Assembly (NCBI GenBank): GCA_027924585.1
Contig: BSBM01000865.1
Span: forward strand, 8,568,501 to 8,632,500
Source of the DNA: Larix kaempferi
Lineage: Eukaryota > Streptophyta > Pinopsida > Pinales > Pinaceae
Length of the DNA: 64,000 bases
Direction of reading: 5' to 3'
The translations under genes and the position numbers were made by a program. Of the stretch, positions 32,901 through 44,545 are shown in pieces; the stretch's first letter is position 1; every line of letters starts with the position of its first letter. The notes beneath the pieces are model-generated. The model was not told where the DNA came from. It saw only the letters and a list, made by a program, of their open reading frames with translations, and searched no databases.

Positions 32901-33030
32901 CTTGTAGGATCCAACTATTCTCAAGGAAGGCACATTGATCAATCCACTGGGTGAATTCTATTCTCTACAGGGTGCAATTTGGCATCCAGAAGTATACCAA
33001 AATCAATCCATAAGCTATTTCAGAGAAGCC

Positions 33031-33840
33031 ATGGATCATTCACAGCAGATCATCCTCAATACATTCAATTACTTTGATTGGAAGGTGCAGATGGAGATTC
33101 TACTGAGGAGAAAAGGGCTCTATAGGTGACAATGGAAACTGAAGTTGAGCCAACCTCAGTAGTAGAGAAATCTAAATGTCACAATCGAATGGATGAAGCC
33201 TATGGGCTGTTATGTCTCACTACATCCAGAGAGCTTCTATTTCATCTTGATGGCCTCACTTCTCCCAATGAAATATGGCTAAAAATTCAATAATTGTTCG
33301 GGAAAACCGATGAATTGAGAGGCCACCAATTGGATAACGAGCTAGTCTCTTTGAGTCCACAAAATTTTGATAATCTACAAGATTTCTTCTCCAAATTTAA
33401 ATCTCTTGTATTGCAGTTGAAACAATGTGGTATTGACAAAAATGATGAGCAATTAGTTTTGGCCATTCTCTCCAAGCTTGGCCTCGACTACTCAATCTTT
33501 GTCTCAACCTTCCATTCCACCAGGAAAGCAATTAAAAATTGGAAGAGCACGACACTTTCATAATTCATGGAGTCTTTGACACAATAACAAGAAAAATTGG
33601 TCTTGATGTGATCCATTAAAAATCCATCCAAATACCACTGTCTAAATGTTGGATATTCAAAGGGTTCAAAAGGGAAGAATAAGGGCAATTTCAAGACACC
33701 AACCGGTGAGAGGAAAGACAAGCAAAAATTTAATGAAGAATCTTCAAATTTCAAAAGGAATCCTAATAAGAAGAATGAGAGGACAAAGTGCAATTATTGA
33801 AGCAAGGGATTTCATCTTGAAAGCTCTTTCATGAAGAAAA
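33031..33840 (+). pseudogene. Element D gag
   Basis: Translation from ATG 33031 gives a copia gag start (MDHSQQIILNTFNYFDWKVQ), then after frame changes ELRGHQLDNELVSLSP and LGLDYSIFVSTFHS, typical of UBN2/copia gag. A zinc-knuckle remnant near 33785-33835 (KCNY, stop, SKGFHLESS) has lost two of its ligands, one to TGA. Several stops and frameshifts occur, so the gag is dead. Element E separates this gene from its promoter. Confidence 0.75.
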
Positions 33841-34586
33841 CCATTGACCAAATGGCTCAACTCTTGGAGAAAGCCAACATTCCTCTTCCAGAGAGCGCAA
33901 GGAGGAAAGATGGAGGGAAAAATTCTAATGATAAAGAGAGAGTTCATGCACTAATGGCCAACACATCCAAACCTTCTTCATTCATTATTGATTCCGGAGC
34001 ATCAAGACACATGGTGTCTACAAGTAAGTTTTTCACTTCACTTGACTCTTCCAGTGGTCCAAATATTGTATTGGGAGACAATTCTGAAACTTCTAGCAAA
34101 GGAAAAGGTAGCATAGATCTCGAGTTTGGGTCATTTAATAATGTTTTATATGTACCTGGACTTGATACAAACCTACTTTCAGTCTATCAGATGACCCATA
34201 CAGGGCTGACGAAGAGAGTAACCTTTACCCCCAATGATGTTGAGATAGCTGAAATTTCAATAGGAAAAAACATTACATTTGGTACTGCTGATCACTGTTC
34301 TAGAATCTACAAGTTTTCTCACTTTGTGCCAAATCCCTCACCTTCTACTCTTTTAACCCATGCCAATGCGTCCAGCAAACTATGGCATGAAATATTTGGC
34401 CACCTAAATTATAAATACCTTTCCCAACTTCATGAGAGAGAGATGGTTATAGGGATGCCCAATATCAGATTTTCCAAAGGTGTATGTCAATCTTGCATCC
34501 TAGAAAAAAACCTTGAGCATAAGTATGGGAGATCCAATTCTGAGAGAACCATTGCACCATTAGACCTTATTCATACTGATATATGA
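33841..34586 (+). pseudogene. Element D protease and integrase N-terminus
   Basis: The segment is open in frame 0. The protease active site SFIIDSGASRHMV has its Asp at 33990-33992, followed by NVLYVPGLDTNLLSV. The pre-integrase zinc region shows LWHEIFGHLNYKYLSQL and CQSCILEKN. It stops at TGA 34584, where DIWGPF has lost its Trp codon (TGG to TGA). Confidence 0.88.
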
Positions 34587-37054
34587 GGTCCATTCCCTCA
34601 TGAGTCTTTGAACCATGCCAAATACATCCTCACATTCATAGATGACTTTAGCAGGTACTGTTGGATTTATTTCATCAAGCTGAAATCTGAAGTTTTGGTC
34701 TGTTCAAGCTATTCAAAGCCTCTGTTGAGAACCAGTATGGAAGGCATATTAAAATTATCAGATCTGATAATGGTGGTGAATATGTGAAATCAAAGTTTCA
34801 GCAATTTTGTGCCTCTTCGGGAATTAAGATGCAACACATAGTTCCATATACACCTCAGCAAAATGGGGTTGTTGAGAGGAAAAATAGGTCTCTAAAGGAG
34901 ATGACCACGTGTATGCTTGAGGAAAAGTCATTGTCTCCCAATCTATGGAATGAGGAAATAAATTGTGCCACATACATTTAGAATAGAGTGCCACACAAAG
35001 CTCTCAAACATATCGGTCCTTTCGAGGCTTGGACAGGTCACAAACCTAATATCTCTCATTTTAGGATTTTTGGCTCAAAGGCTTGGGCTAGGATTCCACT
35101 TGAGAAGAGGAGGGATTTGCAGCCCCAAATCCAACCATGTTTATTTGTTGGATATTCAAAGGACTCCAAAGGTTATAAGTTTTTGAACATGACCACTCAT
35201 AAAGCATTCATCAAAAGAAATGTGCATTTTGAGGAAGAGCCCTCTCAGAGCACTGAAATTGGAGAATCTTCTTCACCACCACTTGAAGAAGAAGTAAGTG
35301 ATGTTCTTGAAATTTTTTATTATCATATTTTTTATGATGAGGATCACTTTATTGCAGATTCTAACTCACCTACAAGGCCTAAATGGGCTGCAAAAACTTT
35401 GCAAGCAGTAGGTGAACTAGTTGACAATCCTCAAGACCAAAGGAGGACTAGATCACAATTTAAGACTGCTCTCAATGTGAATGATCCTTACCTTTCTGAG
35501 AGATGTTATATGATGATAGATTCTGATCCTCAGACATATGAGGAAGCCTCACATGACCCAAGATGGAATATTGCTATGGATGAAGAGTTTCAGTCATTGC
35601 AGAAGAATGAAACTTGGGAGCTAGTCAAGCGCCCCGCAGGCAGAAAATTGGTAAGGTGCAAGTGGATTTTCAAAACCAAATGTGTAGTGGATGGTAGAAA
35701 AGTAAAATAAAAATAAATGCTGGTAGAAAAGGGATTTTCTCAGGTCCAAGTCCTTAACTATAATGAAACATTTTCCCCTGTTGCACAGAAAGACTCCATT
35801 AGACTAGTTTTGGCAGTTGCAGCATCCAAGCGCTGGGAAGTGCATCACATGGATGTGAAAAGTATATTCCTCCATGTGGAAATTGAGGAAGAAATATATA
35901 TGCAGCAGCCACAAGGGTATACATCAGATCCTAATCTTGCGTGCAAGTTGAGAAAGTCTCTGTATGGACTTAAGCAAGCCCCCAGGGCTTGGTATGCAAA
36001 AATGGACAGTTTCCTTCTGTCACAATTTTATGTTCGGTGTAAATCTGAAACAAATGTCTATATGAAGTTAATAGATGGTTCTATAATGATCATAGTTCTG
36101 TATGTTGATGATTTGTTGATCACAGGAAGCTCAACAGATCAAATAGCCTCATTGAAGACCGCATTGAATCAAGCCTTCTCCATGAGTGATTTGGGAATCC
36201 TTAAGCAATTTTTGGGGCTTGAGATTTCTCAAACAAAAGATGGAACCAAGGTATCTCAGTCAAAATATGCATATGATCTATTAAATAAGTTTAACATGGC
36301 TGATTTAAAGCCTTCTAAGACTCCATTCCTTTCCGGAATTAGACTAGAAGATGCAGAATCTACACCATTGTTTGACAACACTTTATATAGACAGTTGATT
36401 GGCAGCTTGATATACTTGACACACACTTGACCTGATCTTGCTTATGCTTTGAGTGTGGCATCAAGATACATGGAACGACTACATGAGATTCATTGGAGGG
36501 TTGCAAAAAGAATCTTACATTATGTGCAGGGCCCAAAGACTGATGGGATTCACTATGTTGCAGATTCGAGCCTAGATCTCTTGGGCTTCACTAATTCAGA
36601 TTGGGCTGGTGATAGCCTTGACAGGAAATCCACATATGGATTTGTATTCATGCTTGGAGGTGGCCCTGTTTGCTGGTCCAGTAAGAAATAGAATTCCATA
36701 GCATTATCTTCAGCAAAGGCAGAGTACAGAGGAGCAATGAATGCTGCTACACAGTGTGTATGGTTGCAAAGTATTCTTTCATATTTTGAGATTGCTTTTA
36801 GTACTCCTACTGTCATCTTTTGTGACAATCAGAGTGCTATTAGAGTTTCAAGTGATCTAGTATAGAGGTAGAGGACCAAGCACATTGAGATTCATATGCA
36901 CTACATCAGAGGTTTAGTGCATGACCAGATCATTGATTTGCAGTATTGCCCCACAGGTGAGCAAACTGCAGATATATTCACCAAGGCTTTCACAGAGAAG
37001 ACATTCAACTATCTTAGATCACTACCTGGGATGGATCAACATGTGGTGGAGTGA
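34587..37054 (+). pseudogene. Element D integrase core, reverse transcriptase and RNase H
   Basis: After a frameshift near 34697 one frame runs to TGA at 37052. The integrase core shows [21 protein letters not shown] and PYTPQQNGVVERKNR (DDE intact). RT follows from about 35560: RCKWIFKTKC, HHMDVKSIFLHV, KSLYGLKQAPRAWY and YVDD at 36101-36112. RNase H spans about 36580-37000: SDWAGDSLDRKSTYG, AEYRGAMNAA, FCDNQSAI. Stops are TAG 34979, TAA 35708 and 35714, TGA 36428, and TAG 36689, 36863 and 36869. Most fall at Gln or Arg codons of the family (YIQNRVPH, KKQNSIALSS, TRPDLAYA). Confidence 0.92.
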
Positions 37055-37231
37055 ACGGTTGATCAGAAATCCTTCAATTTTGATATGTCCATGTTTTGAG
37101 GGGAGGCCTTTCCCATGAGGTTTTCCTTCTATCCTTGTTTTTGTGGACCGACAGTATTGTACAGGGTGACCAAGTCTTGTTACTAGGCCCTTAGTATTTA
37201 TATTTTTATGATATTTAGACCATAAATTCAG

Positions 37232-37244
37232 ATTTATGGGGGGG
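37232..37244 (+). other. Polypurine tract of element D
   Basis: AGATTTATGGGGGGG runs directly into the 3' LTR start TGTTGG at 37245. Confidence 0.8.
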
Positions 37245-37940
37245 TGTTGGAATATTAAATATTCCTACCTTGTCATTTAATTACATTGGTTGCATTAATT
37301 CATCTTCTATGGTTAATTCCTATGTAATAGACTAGGAAAATTGCCTTGTGTGGACCACAAGGCAACATTGGGGGGACCACAATACTTCCAAAGTGTGGAC
37401 CACAAGCTACCTAGGCCATTTGGGCACATTCCTAAAATATTCTGGATAAGATTTGGTAGGAAAGGCGCACTGCTGAGTTTTACTGCTTTTTATAGCTTTT
37501 TACCCTATGGGGAAAAGCTAGTCACCTTAGGAAACTTGTTTTTTGCACCCATGACACTCCACAATGTTTCTTCTTTCCAAATTTCATATTTGGAATTTTT
37601 TTTCATCATATGTCACCTTCAGCTCACTAATTTAGCAATTCATGAGCCTTTGGAGAGATTCGGAAAGCATACTTGCCACCTAGGGGGGATGAGCATATTT
37701 TTAGTAAGTCTGACGATGAGATGATTTCTTTGGAATCTTTAGCCATTCAAATATATGTTGTAATGTTATATAACAACATCCTATTACTTTCATAAGGTTG
37801 GCTGATGTATTTTATTCATGAGAAGTTAAAACAAAATTGTATCTTTGTGAGTAATTTTTGTGTCTTTGAATAGTTGTGTGAGATCTTCTGTGAGTGAGTG
37901 TAATTGTTTGATCAGATCTTGGTGTGAACTGAATTTCACA
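37245..37940 (+). repeat. 3' LTR of element D (696 bp)
   Basis: Same ends as the 5' LTR (TGTTGGAATATT to GAATTTCACA), followed by the second CCAAG at 37941-37945. Confidence 0.95.
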
Positions 37941-39271
37941 CCAAGGAGCATTGAAGAAGGATTTCCAAATGCTCAGTTTTTCAGGCTTGGAATGGTCAGT
38001 GACCATTACGAACAAATCATTTAGTTTTTAGCGACAGAGGAGGCGCGGGAAGGTTTTACTACCAACCAGAAGAAGCAGCTAGTCATCATAGCTGTATATT
38101 TTCAATTGATTGTAGGGAAATTGTATAAGATGGGACCAGATGAGATAGTTCGATGCTACATCCTTCCGCATGAGCAGGAAAGGATTTTAGCGGAAGCTCA
38201 TGATGGGATCGCTGGAGGACAATACAGAGGATGTGCAACTGCTGGGAAGATCCTTCGAGCAAGACTATGGTGGCCGACAATGCATGGAGATGCTGCGGAA
38301 TACACCAAGAGCTGTGACGTATGTCAACGAACAAGGAAGTCGTCATGAAGGAATGAAATTCCATTAGTACTCCAAGTGACACTACATGATTTCGACAAGT
38401 GGGAAGTTGACTTCATGGGACCCATCAACCCACCAGGAAAAAGAACACGGTTGCACTACATCATAACTATGACAGACTATTTGACGTGATGGGAGGAAGA
38501 TGCACTGGTAAAAGATTTCTCAGCTGCGACTACAGCCGATTCCTCTTCAACAATGTGGTCACCAGGTTTGGGTGCCCAAAAATACTAATGAGTGACCAAG
38601 GGACTTATTTTGTTAATCAGACGATCATAGCAATGATAGAGGAATTTCAAATCCAACATAAGAAGAGCACCCCCTACCACCCTCAAGCGAATGGGACAAT
38701 TGAGGCGTTCAATAAGATATTGGAGCATGTACTCACCAAGGTGTGCAATGTAGACCGAGATGATTGGGATTTGAAAATTCTGGTGGTACTTTGGGCGTAT
38801 CGTACAACATGTAAACGAATGACCGGACAGACCCCGTTCAAGCTCGTTTACGGGAAAGAAGCAGTCATGTCGATGGAGTATATTGTACCAATTTTACGCA
38901 TTGCAACAACCATTGGAATGAGCGATGACAGAGCATTGGAGGAACAGTTGGCACAACTGGTACAGCTCGATGAGGATCGGTTCATCACAAGGTTTCATAA
39001 GAAGGTAGAAAAGTACCAATAGAAGGCTTGGCACGATTGCCATGTTAAAAAAAAGCACTTTCAGTGTGGATATACAGTTTTGTTATATGACAGTAAGTTT
39101 GATAAGCATCGAGATAAGTTACAAATGCATTGGTTAGGTCCCTACATCATAAATTTTGTCACTAATGGAGGTGCAGTGCAACTACAAAGTTTAGATGGGG
39201 TATTGTTTCCTAGGTTGGTAAATGGGAATTGGTTGAAACCCTATCGCCATGATCAGGCACATAGCAGTTGA
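37941..39271 (+). pseudogene. Element C integrase (right of the D insertion)
   Basis: Reading resumes with a linker matching B (GFPNAQFF against SLPDAQLF). The zinc domain shows HDGIAGGQYRG and CDVCQRTRKSS. The core keeps [16 protein letters not shown] and GTIEAFN, the three catalytic acids. The C-terminus shows KLQMHWLGPYIINFV. Stops at about 38022, 38344, 38486 and 39019 and frameshifts near 38480-38560 break it. [20 protein letters not shown] is nearly the same as B. Confidence 0.87.
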
Positions 39272-40180
39272 GAACTAGAGGAAAAAAAAATTATGACAAA
39301 AAGTGGAAGCATGGCTAGTTGGGTCGCTCGCGGATGCTTCGCACATTTAGCACACGGGAATCAAATCCGAGCATGATTACTGTGGAGCATGATTACTGTG
39401 GATCAGCATCACCAGAAGATGACGGAGGAGTATGATGATAGAATCGGATGGCTATGGGAAAGATTTCGTAAATGATTCAAGAATCTGGCACCAAGGACAC
39501 AAGGAGCAAGCATAAATACAGGCACAGAAGATCAGTTGAGCAAGGAAGTATCTGTAAGTCGAAAGAGGAGATTTAGTAAACTCCATGATGCAAGTTGGTA
39601 AGGCAATAAGTTGATTGAGCAATTCCAAGGAAGCTATGGAAATGATCCATTTCATTTTGCGCGACAACACTCCAAGTGTGTTAAGGAAAATAACGACGAG
39701 TGTGCATGAACAACCAGCAAAGGAAGCAGCACAGACAATCAGGAGGAATGAAGATGAAGTCTCCACAGAGATGTCTAAGAGTATGGTAGTAGTTAGAAGA
39801 CACATGGTCCCTACGACCACCAGAATACCAGGGGCGGAGGCCCACTAGCGCTAGCAGCAGATAATCCAAGGTGCGAAATAGATGTGCTAGAGAAGTTGGC
39901 CTGTTTCCCATTTTGGTGACGTAGATGAAATTTTCCCCAGTCCGTAACAAGCATGAAGCACACCAGCCGGCTCCAAAGGGATAGATGACAAAGGTTTCTA
40001 GATATTGGAGGATGAGTTCGAGAAGTACATGACAATGAACAAGAGACTAAAGGATGAGTTCGAGAAGTACATGACAGCGAGCTCCAAACGGAAAGAACAG
40101 CTTCAAAAATTTAGCGCAACGAAGGATGAGAATAGTACCAGAGGTGTCTAGCTGAGGTGGCTTGAGGGCGAGCCACAAGT
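39272..40180 (+). pseudogene. Element C ORF3 remnant
   Basis: Broken frames carry charged, helix-prone sequence (AMEMIHFILRDNTPSVLRKI; QPAKEAAQTIRRNEDE) and a tandem duplication near 40010-40080 encoding DEFEKYMT twice. It occupies the position of ORF3 in B but is about one third as long and I see no direct match. It may be a truncated or unrelated accessory ORF. Confidence 0.45.
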
Positions 40181-40193
40181 TTGTGTTAGGGGC

Positions 40194-40926
40194 CTGTTGT
40201 CATGGGATCAGTCCGCATGAAGTGCGGAAGCTGACAGTTGTGAAAAGGGATAATCCATGAAAGAAGGGTCATTCGTGGAGAACAAGGAAGTGCAAGATTA
40301 GTTTAGGTTGTTAGAATTGGTCATGTGGACTGTTTTGTAACCACTTAGTTTCATATAAATAGGAGTATGATTGTGAGCCTAAGGGAATCTATCTTTTGAT
40401 AATTGATCCTTGATTTTGATATCAACATAGTTGAACTGCTTTGTATCCGTGATAAGATGTTTTGACTTTTTCTGTGAAGGTTATTCCGCAGGTTTTGATG
40501 AATGCATGAAGATGTTTGATTATGGTTCTATCTTTTGTCTTTGTTTCTACTAAATGATGAATACGAGTGTTTGCAGAATGTTTAATACTTTGTGGTTTGG
40601 TAATTTATGTTCATGCGAATAAGTAGTTTGACCATGTTGATGCAAATGTCCATTATGTATTGAATCTGCAAATGATGAATTATTAGCATAATGCGAAAGT
40701 TATAATATCTGGTTTCTGTGATTGTATGTGTTTGATGCATGTCCTCATCCCATTGCGGAAACTTGGTTCTTGCAACCCCCTTATCTATCTTGAGTGAGAC
40801 TTCACTCGCTCTGCGAGTGTTGCTGGAAAGGGTTAAACCTTTCTGGGCCGGTGTTAAAGGGAGTTTGGTTGATGTTTTTTGACGATAGTACGAAGTGAAC
40901 CCCTGTTGATAGATGTTGTGTCAACA
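40194..40926 (+). repeat. 3' LTR of element C (733 bp)
   Basis: The polypurine tract TGTGTTAGGGGCC precedes TGTTGTCATGG; the LTR ends TGTCAACA at 40926. TATAAATA near 40354-40361 is a TATA box. The last 130 bases resemble the end of B's LTR. Confidence 0.7.
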
Positions 40927-41157
40927 TGGAAGTACTAATAGGATGCATAGGAGTAAAGACAACATGTGGTGTGGAAGGTGGGTTTAGAGGAGTGAGATAC
41001 CAAACAGGGAGGCCTAACGTCAAACCCAGGAGGTTAATTTTTTCCATTACTAGCATGTTAATGATTCTAGAAGGTGGAAAGAAGAACAATATTTGAAGAA
41101 TAGGCGTGGCTCCCCATTGGTTCCTAGGTAATTGGTTGGGAGTGGGGGTGGGTTGGG
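40927..41157 (-). other. Sequence between C and F, probably part of element I
   Basis: No gene is supported. Read on the minus strand it continues the Pro/Asn/Thr-rich sequence found after the protease of element I at 60900-60950, which is what one expects if F and C both inserted into I. It ends with TTGGG (41153-41157), the left target duplication of F. Confidence 0.45.
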
Positions 41158-41413
41158 TGTAAAGAATAATTAATAACAGAAATGAAAAATTTGTTTCTTA
41201 CTCAAACAAACAATGTCAATGATACAAAGGATCCATAAATAGTCAAATACCATAGTATAAAGTTGATAATAAAAGGATGATGAATATACAAATGTTCACC
41301 CACTTTTTATTATAGCTTGGGAATTAATTATTGAGGGGATGCACCCTCTCATTAAATTTACTATTAATTATTGATTATTAATAATCTTTATGTGTTATTA
41401 ATTATTCATTACA
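41158..41413 (-). repeat. Left LTR of element F (about 256 bp)
   Basis: It is very AT-rich and similar to 60645-60895. Its outer 21 bases (TGTAAAGAATAATTAATAACA) are an inverted copy of its inner end and are missing from the other LTR. Confidence 0.65.
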
Positions 41414-41659
41414 TTTCCTTCCCCTTAAGGGAAGCTTTGTCCTCAAAGCTTATTGAAGACAAGACTTGTGTTTGATTCCTTGCATGTAATGTCATCTCTT
41501 GATATTTTGTGTTAGAACTGTGACACTTGACAAAAGGAGATGATATAAGTTTCGAATTCCTAAGAAAAAATGTCGCATCGTTCATGAGGTAGTCCATCCA
41601 AGATCTATATTTATTGGAGTTGTTTGTTAATCGATTTGTTGGATGGAACTTCTTGTTTT

Positions 41660-41681
41660 CTACTTAGTTGTTGTTGTTGTT

Positions 41682-41713
<32 letters not shown>
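41660..41713. repeat. (TTG)n and poly-T tract
   Basis: A short (GTT)n run is followed by about 31 consecutive T residues at 41682-41712. It is a simple repeat within F; on the minus strand it is poly-A and could be mistaken for a polyadenylated tail. Confidence 0.85.
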
Positions 41714-41716
<3 letters not shown>

Positions 41717-41779
41717 AAATCACAACTCCTCTATTCATGTTCATTTTGACCCTATCATTGGTCAAAATGATTTTTATAA

Positions 41780-42560
41780 TTTGGGTGTTGATAAGGAGTT
41801 CTTGTTGTTTGTTGTTTTACTAGATTGGATTCTTTTTGAAACCTGATGATGACTAGATTTGTATTTGCTTATTTTTCTTCCATTTGGATTTTTGAGTTTG
41901 AGGGCTTGGATTTCCTCTTTTGAATTTGCTCCAACTTGTTTTCCAACAAATATTTATCCGTTTTAAGATTCCTGATCATTTATTCTTGCGCTTTCTCATC
42001 ATATTTAAGCTTTTGAATCTGATTTATTAGATCTTGTTTATGCTTCCTAAGGTGACCATTATCTTCGATATTTTCTACTAGTTTCTTCTAAAGATCTCGA
42101 TTCTCCTCTCCTAGTTTTTTATTGTCTTGTGCTTTATCCTTTGCCTTCTTGATTTGAAGAAGCAGTTTATGATTATGATCTCTTAAACGAGAGATCTCTT
42201 CTTAATTTTCCATGGTGACCTTATCGAATTCTTCCTACATATTTTGTATGTATTTATGATCTTCTTGTGAAAGCACCTTTGAGATGTCTTTGAAGTCTTC
42301 AGACGACACAACTCTTGAACTTGATTTCAGTGTAACATCTTGGAATGTGACTTTCTTCTTTTTGTAAGGAAATGTTAAGAAATTTTTTATTGTGTTGAGC
42401 ATGAAGGTACCTAATGTATCTAACCAAGGTGACCCTAAAATTATATCAACCTTATCTTGATCCATTGATACCACTACAACAACATTGAATTGAGTTAGGA
42501 CCTTGTAATCATCAACAAATAGTTGTAGGTTTTTAAGAGCTCATATTTCTCATAACAAAG
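41780..42560 (-). pseudogene. Element F protease-like segment followed by a coiled coil
   Basis: The minus-strand frame 42474-42235 encodes VDIILGSPWLDTLGTFMLNT and FLTFPYKKKKVTFQD, the C-terminal half of a gypsy retropepsin (I-I-L-G-x-x-W-L box). After a stop the same strand continues with ISRLRDHNHKLLLQIKKAKD, GEENRDL and LRKHKQDLINQIQKLKYDEK, a Lys/Glu/Leu-rich coiled coil to about 41880. Where RT would be expected there is only coiled coil. The catalytic half of the protease is not recognisable. Confidence 0.6.
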
Positions 42561-43376
42561 AACCATGTTATTGTCAATTATATCTTATTCTAAAATTGTT
42601 AATTGGTTTTCTAGGTCAATGTTTATTCAATTCTTTTTGGTGGTCAAGCAAATAGCGATGCAGAAATACCTTCCTTGAATAAGCCCATAGGTTTCTAATA
42701 TGGGATTTGCATATTTTTTAAAAGTTTGCGGGAATCTACCTTGTTTTTTGTCATGAGACTTTGTCATGTCCCAAATTTTGCGTTGGGTTACAATGTCCTA
42801 TGCCCATTGGCCATATTCATGAGAGTTTGTCAAATTGATGCTAAGGGTCAAACAATTGCCAAAGAGGAAAATTACTAGTTTCCTAGGTTGGGGGTGGAAG
42901 CATTGGGATTTGAAATAAGAAGGATAATAAATGATGTGTGGACATTAGAATAACATAAATATTTAATAAATGAGATAAATAAATATATACAAGATAAAAT
43001 CAAAGTGGCATTTGATCATGAAGACACATGGAGGAAGTGGGACCCACACAAGCGAGATTTTCTATGCCACATGGCATCCTCCTCTTGTCATTTTGAATCC
43101 ATAAGAAGCCCAAGGGTCTTGGGATGAGTTGGAAGGTCAATAATACTTGGCATGAGTCAATGAGGTTGAAATGTAGAGGAAGAATAACTCCCATGGGAGA
43201 GGAAGAGGCATCTTAGAGAAATTGTGACACTTGGGCTAGATTCCCTAGCTTCTATGACAACAATGATGAAGATGCTATGACACCTATGACACAAATCAGA
43301 CCTGATGGCTGAAATCTGGCATATATGACATGTCAGGAATAAAAATAGCCTCCAAGAGGGTGCTCAAGGGAGTTAG
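42561..43376. other. Element F interior without clear coding
   Basis: Minus-strand fragments near 42560-42780 look like pre-protease protein sequence (FPQTFKKYANPILETYGLIQ) broken by stops. From 42780 to 43376 I see no gene or repeat. It ends with GTTAG (43372-43376), the left target duplication of G. Confidence 0.45.
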
Positions 43377-43979
43377 TGTTAAGATTTAATATGCTAAGAC
43401 AGAAAATAGCAGCATTACATTCCATTTCACAACAATAGCATATACAGGATCACTGAAGAAGCAACAAGCACAGCATAAACACAAGAGACACAGATTTATC
43501 CTAGGAAACCCTCATGGGGTAGAAAACGCAGCAAAGCTTCCTCAATATAGATGACCAGCAAATACAAAGATGCAAACCAAAGACATGATCTCCTCCTCCA
43601 CCATAGAAGACCTCTCCTCCATAAGTGCGCCTCTCTCAAGTGAGTGAGTGTGTCAAATGAGGAACAGACCTCCTCTATTTATACACTTCTCTGACATATC
43701 TTTTACACAAGTACATGTAGGCTCGTATTTAACCATTAGGTTAAATACCCTATTATAACTGACTGGGCCGACCCCACTAGGGTGGTCTAACAACCCTTTG
43801 ACCCACATAACACATACAGGGATGACCCCCACTAGGGAAGTCTAATAACCCAAGTTACCACATTCCGACGGAGGAATAAACATCTCCGGATATACAATAA
43901 GATCTTTACGGAGGAATGAAACATCTCTGAAATAATAAAGTACAAATATAATATTCTTTGAATTTACAATATTTCAACA
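43377..43979 (-). repeat. Left (3') LTR of element G
   Basis: On the minus strand it starts TGTTGAAATATTG, as does H. The TATA box reads TATAAATAG on the minus strand (near 43673-43683). The inner neighbour is the polypurine tract at 43980-43995. Confidence 0.92.
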
Positions 43980-44384
43980 CTCCCCCTTAACGAGAAGGAT
44001 ATTATAATAGTATCTACACGAGCAAGGAGTCATCAACATCATACATGATACATCTATAAATCATTGGAAGCTTTCTCAACATCATCAGTAACTCAACCAG
44101 TTACTGGAACATCTTCAATACTGGAACATCAACATCTTCAGTACTGAGTCTTTATCATCTGCAGCACTCAAACAGCTACAGCAACATCAATATTTGGATC
44201 CTCACAATCATCAGCATTGTCATCACACGATCATCAACATCGTCATCACACGATCAACATCGTCGTCTAGATCAACACGATCAGTATCTTCACATCATCT
44301 TGATCTATAGCATCCAGTTCATCATGGTCTACAGCATCTGGATCATCTCGATCTACAATATCTGGATCATCTGTATTAGTATCC

Positions 44385-44545
44385 ACACCAATACATCTAT
44401 CATCAAAGCATGTATTCTCACTAATACATCTATCATCAAAAACATGTATTCTCACTAATACATCTATCATCAATAGCATGTATTCTCACTAATACATGTA
44501 TCATCAATAGCATGTATTCTCACTAATACATCCATCATCAAAACA
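44385..44545. repeat. 34-bp tandem repeat in element G
   Basis: About 4.5 units contain ACATCTATCATCAA and CATGTATTCTCACTAAT. The same unit is found in H at 53786-53925 in the opposite orientation. Confidence 0.85.

Larger units (their letters stand above)
26800..37940 (+). mobile_element. Element D: Ty1/copia retrotransposon, complete with TSD CCAAG
   Basis: Two LTRs (26800-27494 and 37245-37940) flank a copia-ordered interior: gag, PR, IN, RT, RH. CCAAG at 26795-26799 is repeated at 37941-37945. A PBS starts right after the 5' LTR and a polypurine tract (ATTTATGGGGGGG) abuts the 3' LTR. The LTRs differ at roughly 30 positions of 696 by eye (about 4-5%). Element E (about 27542-32900) is inserted in the leader between PBS and gag. 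Order PR-IN-RT-RH identifies Ty1/copia. Confidence 0.95.
22410..40926 (+). mobile_element. Element C: Ty3/gypsy element, interrupted by B (left) and D (26800-37940)
   Basis: The visible parts are gag (from its middle), protease, gag-like domain, RT, RNase H, then copia element D, then integrase, an ORF3 remnant, polypurine tract and 3' LTR (40194-40926). Removing D and one CCAAG copy rejoins the RH-IN linker in frame, with the same spacing as in B. The 5' LTR and N-terminal gag must lie beyond B, outside the window. C is heavily decayed, with many stops and frameshifts. TGGAA at 40927-40931 would be its right target duplication; flanking DNA there seems to be element I. Confidence 0.8.

Noticed and set aside
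1-39271. UAG reassigned to glutamine in this genome
   Set aside because: TAG is mixed with TGA, TAA and frameshifts in the same dead elements; deamination of methylated CAG is simpler.
40802-41089. 95-codon minus-strand ORF
   Set aside because: It runs across the inferred end of C's LTR at 40926, so it joins unrelated sequences.
41682-41712. Poly-A tail of a LINE or processed pseudogene on the minus strand
   Set aside because: No RT, endonuclease or gene-like sequence lies upstream and no flanking target duplication was found; it is a simple repeat inside F.
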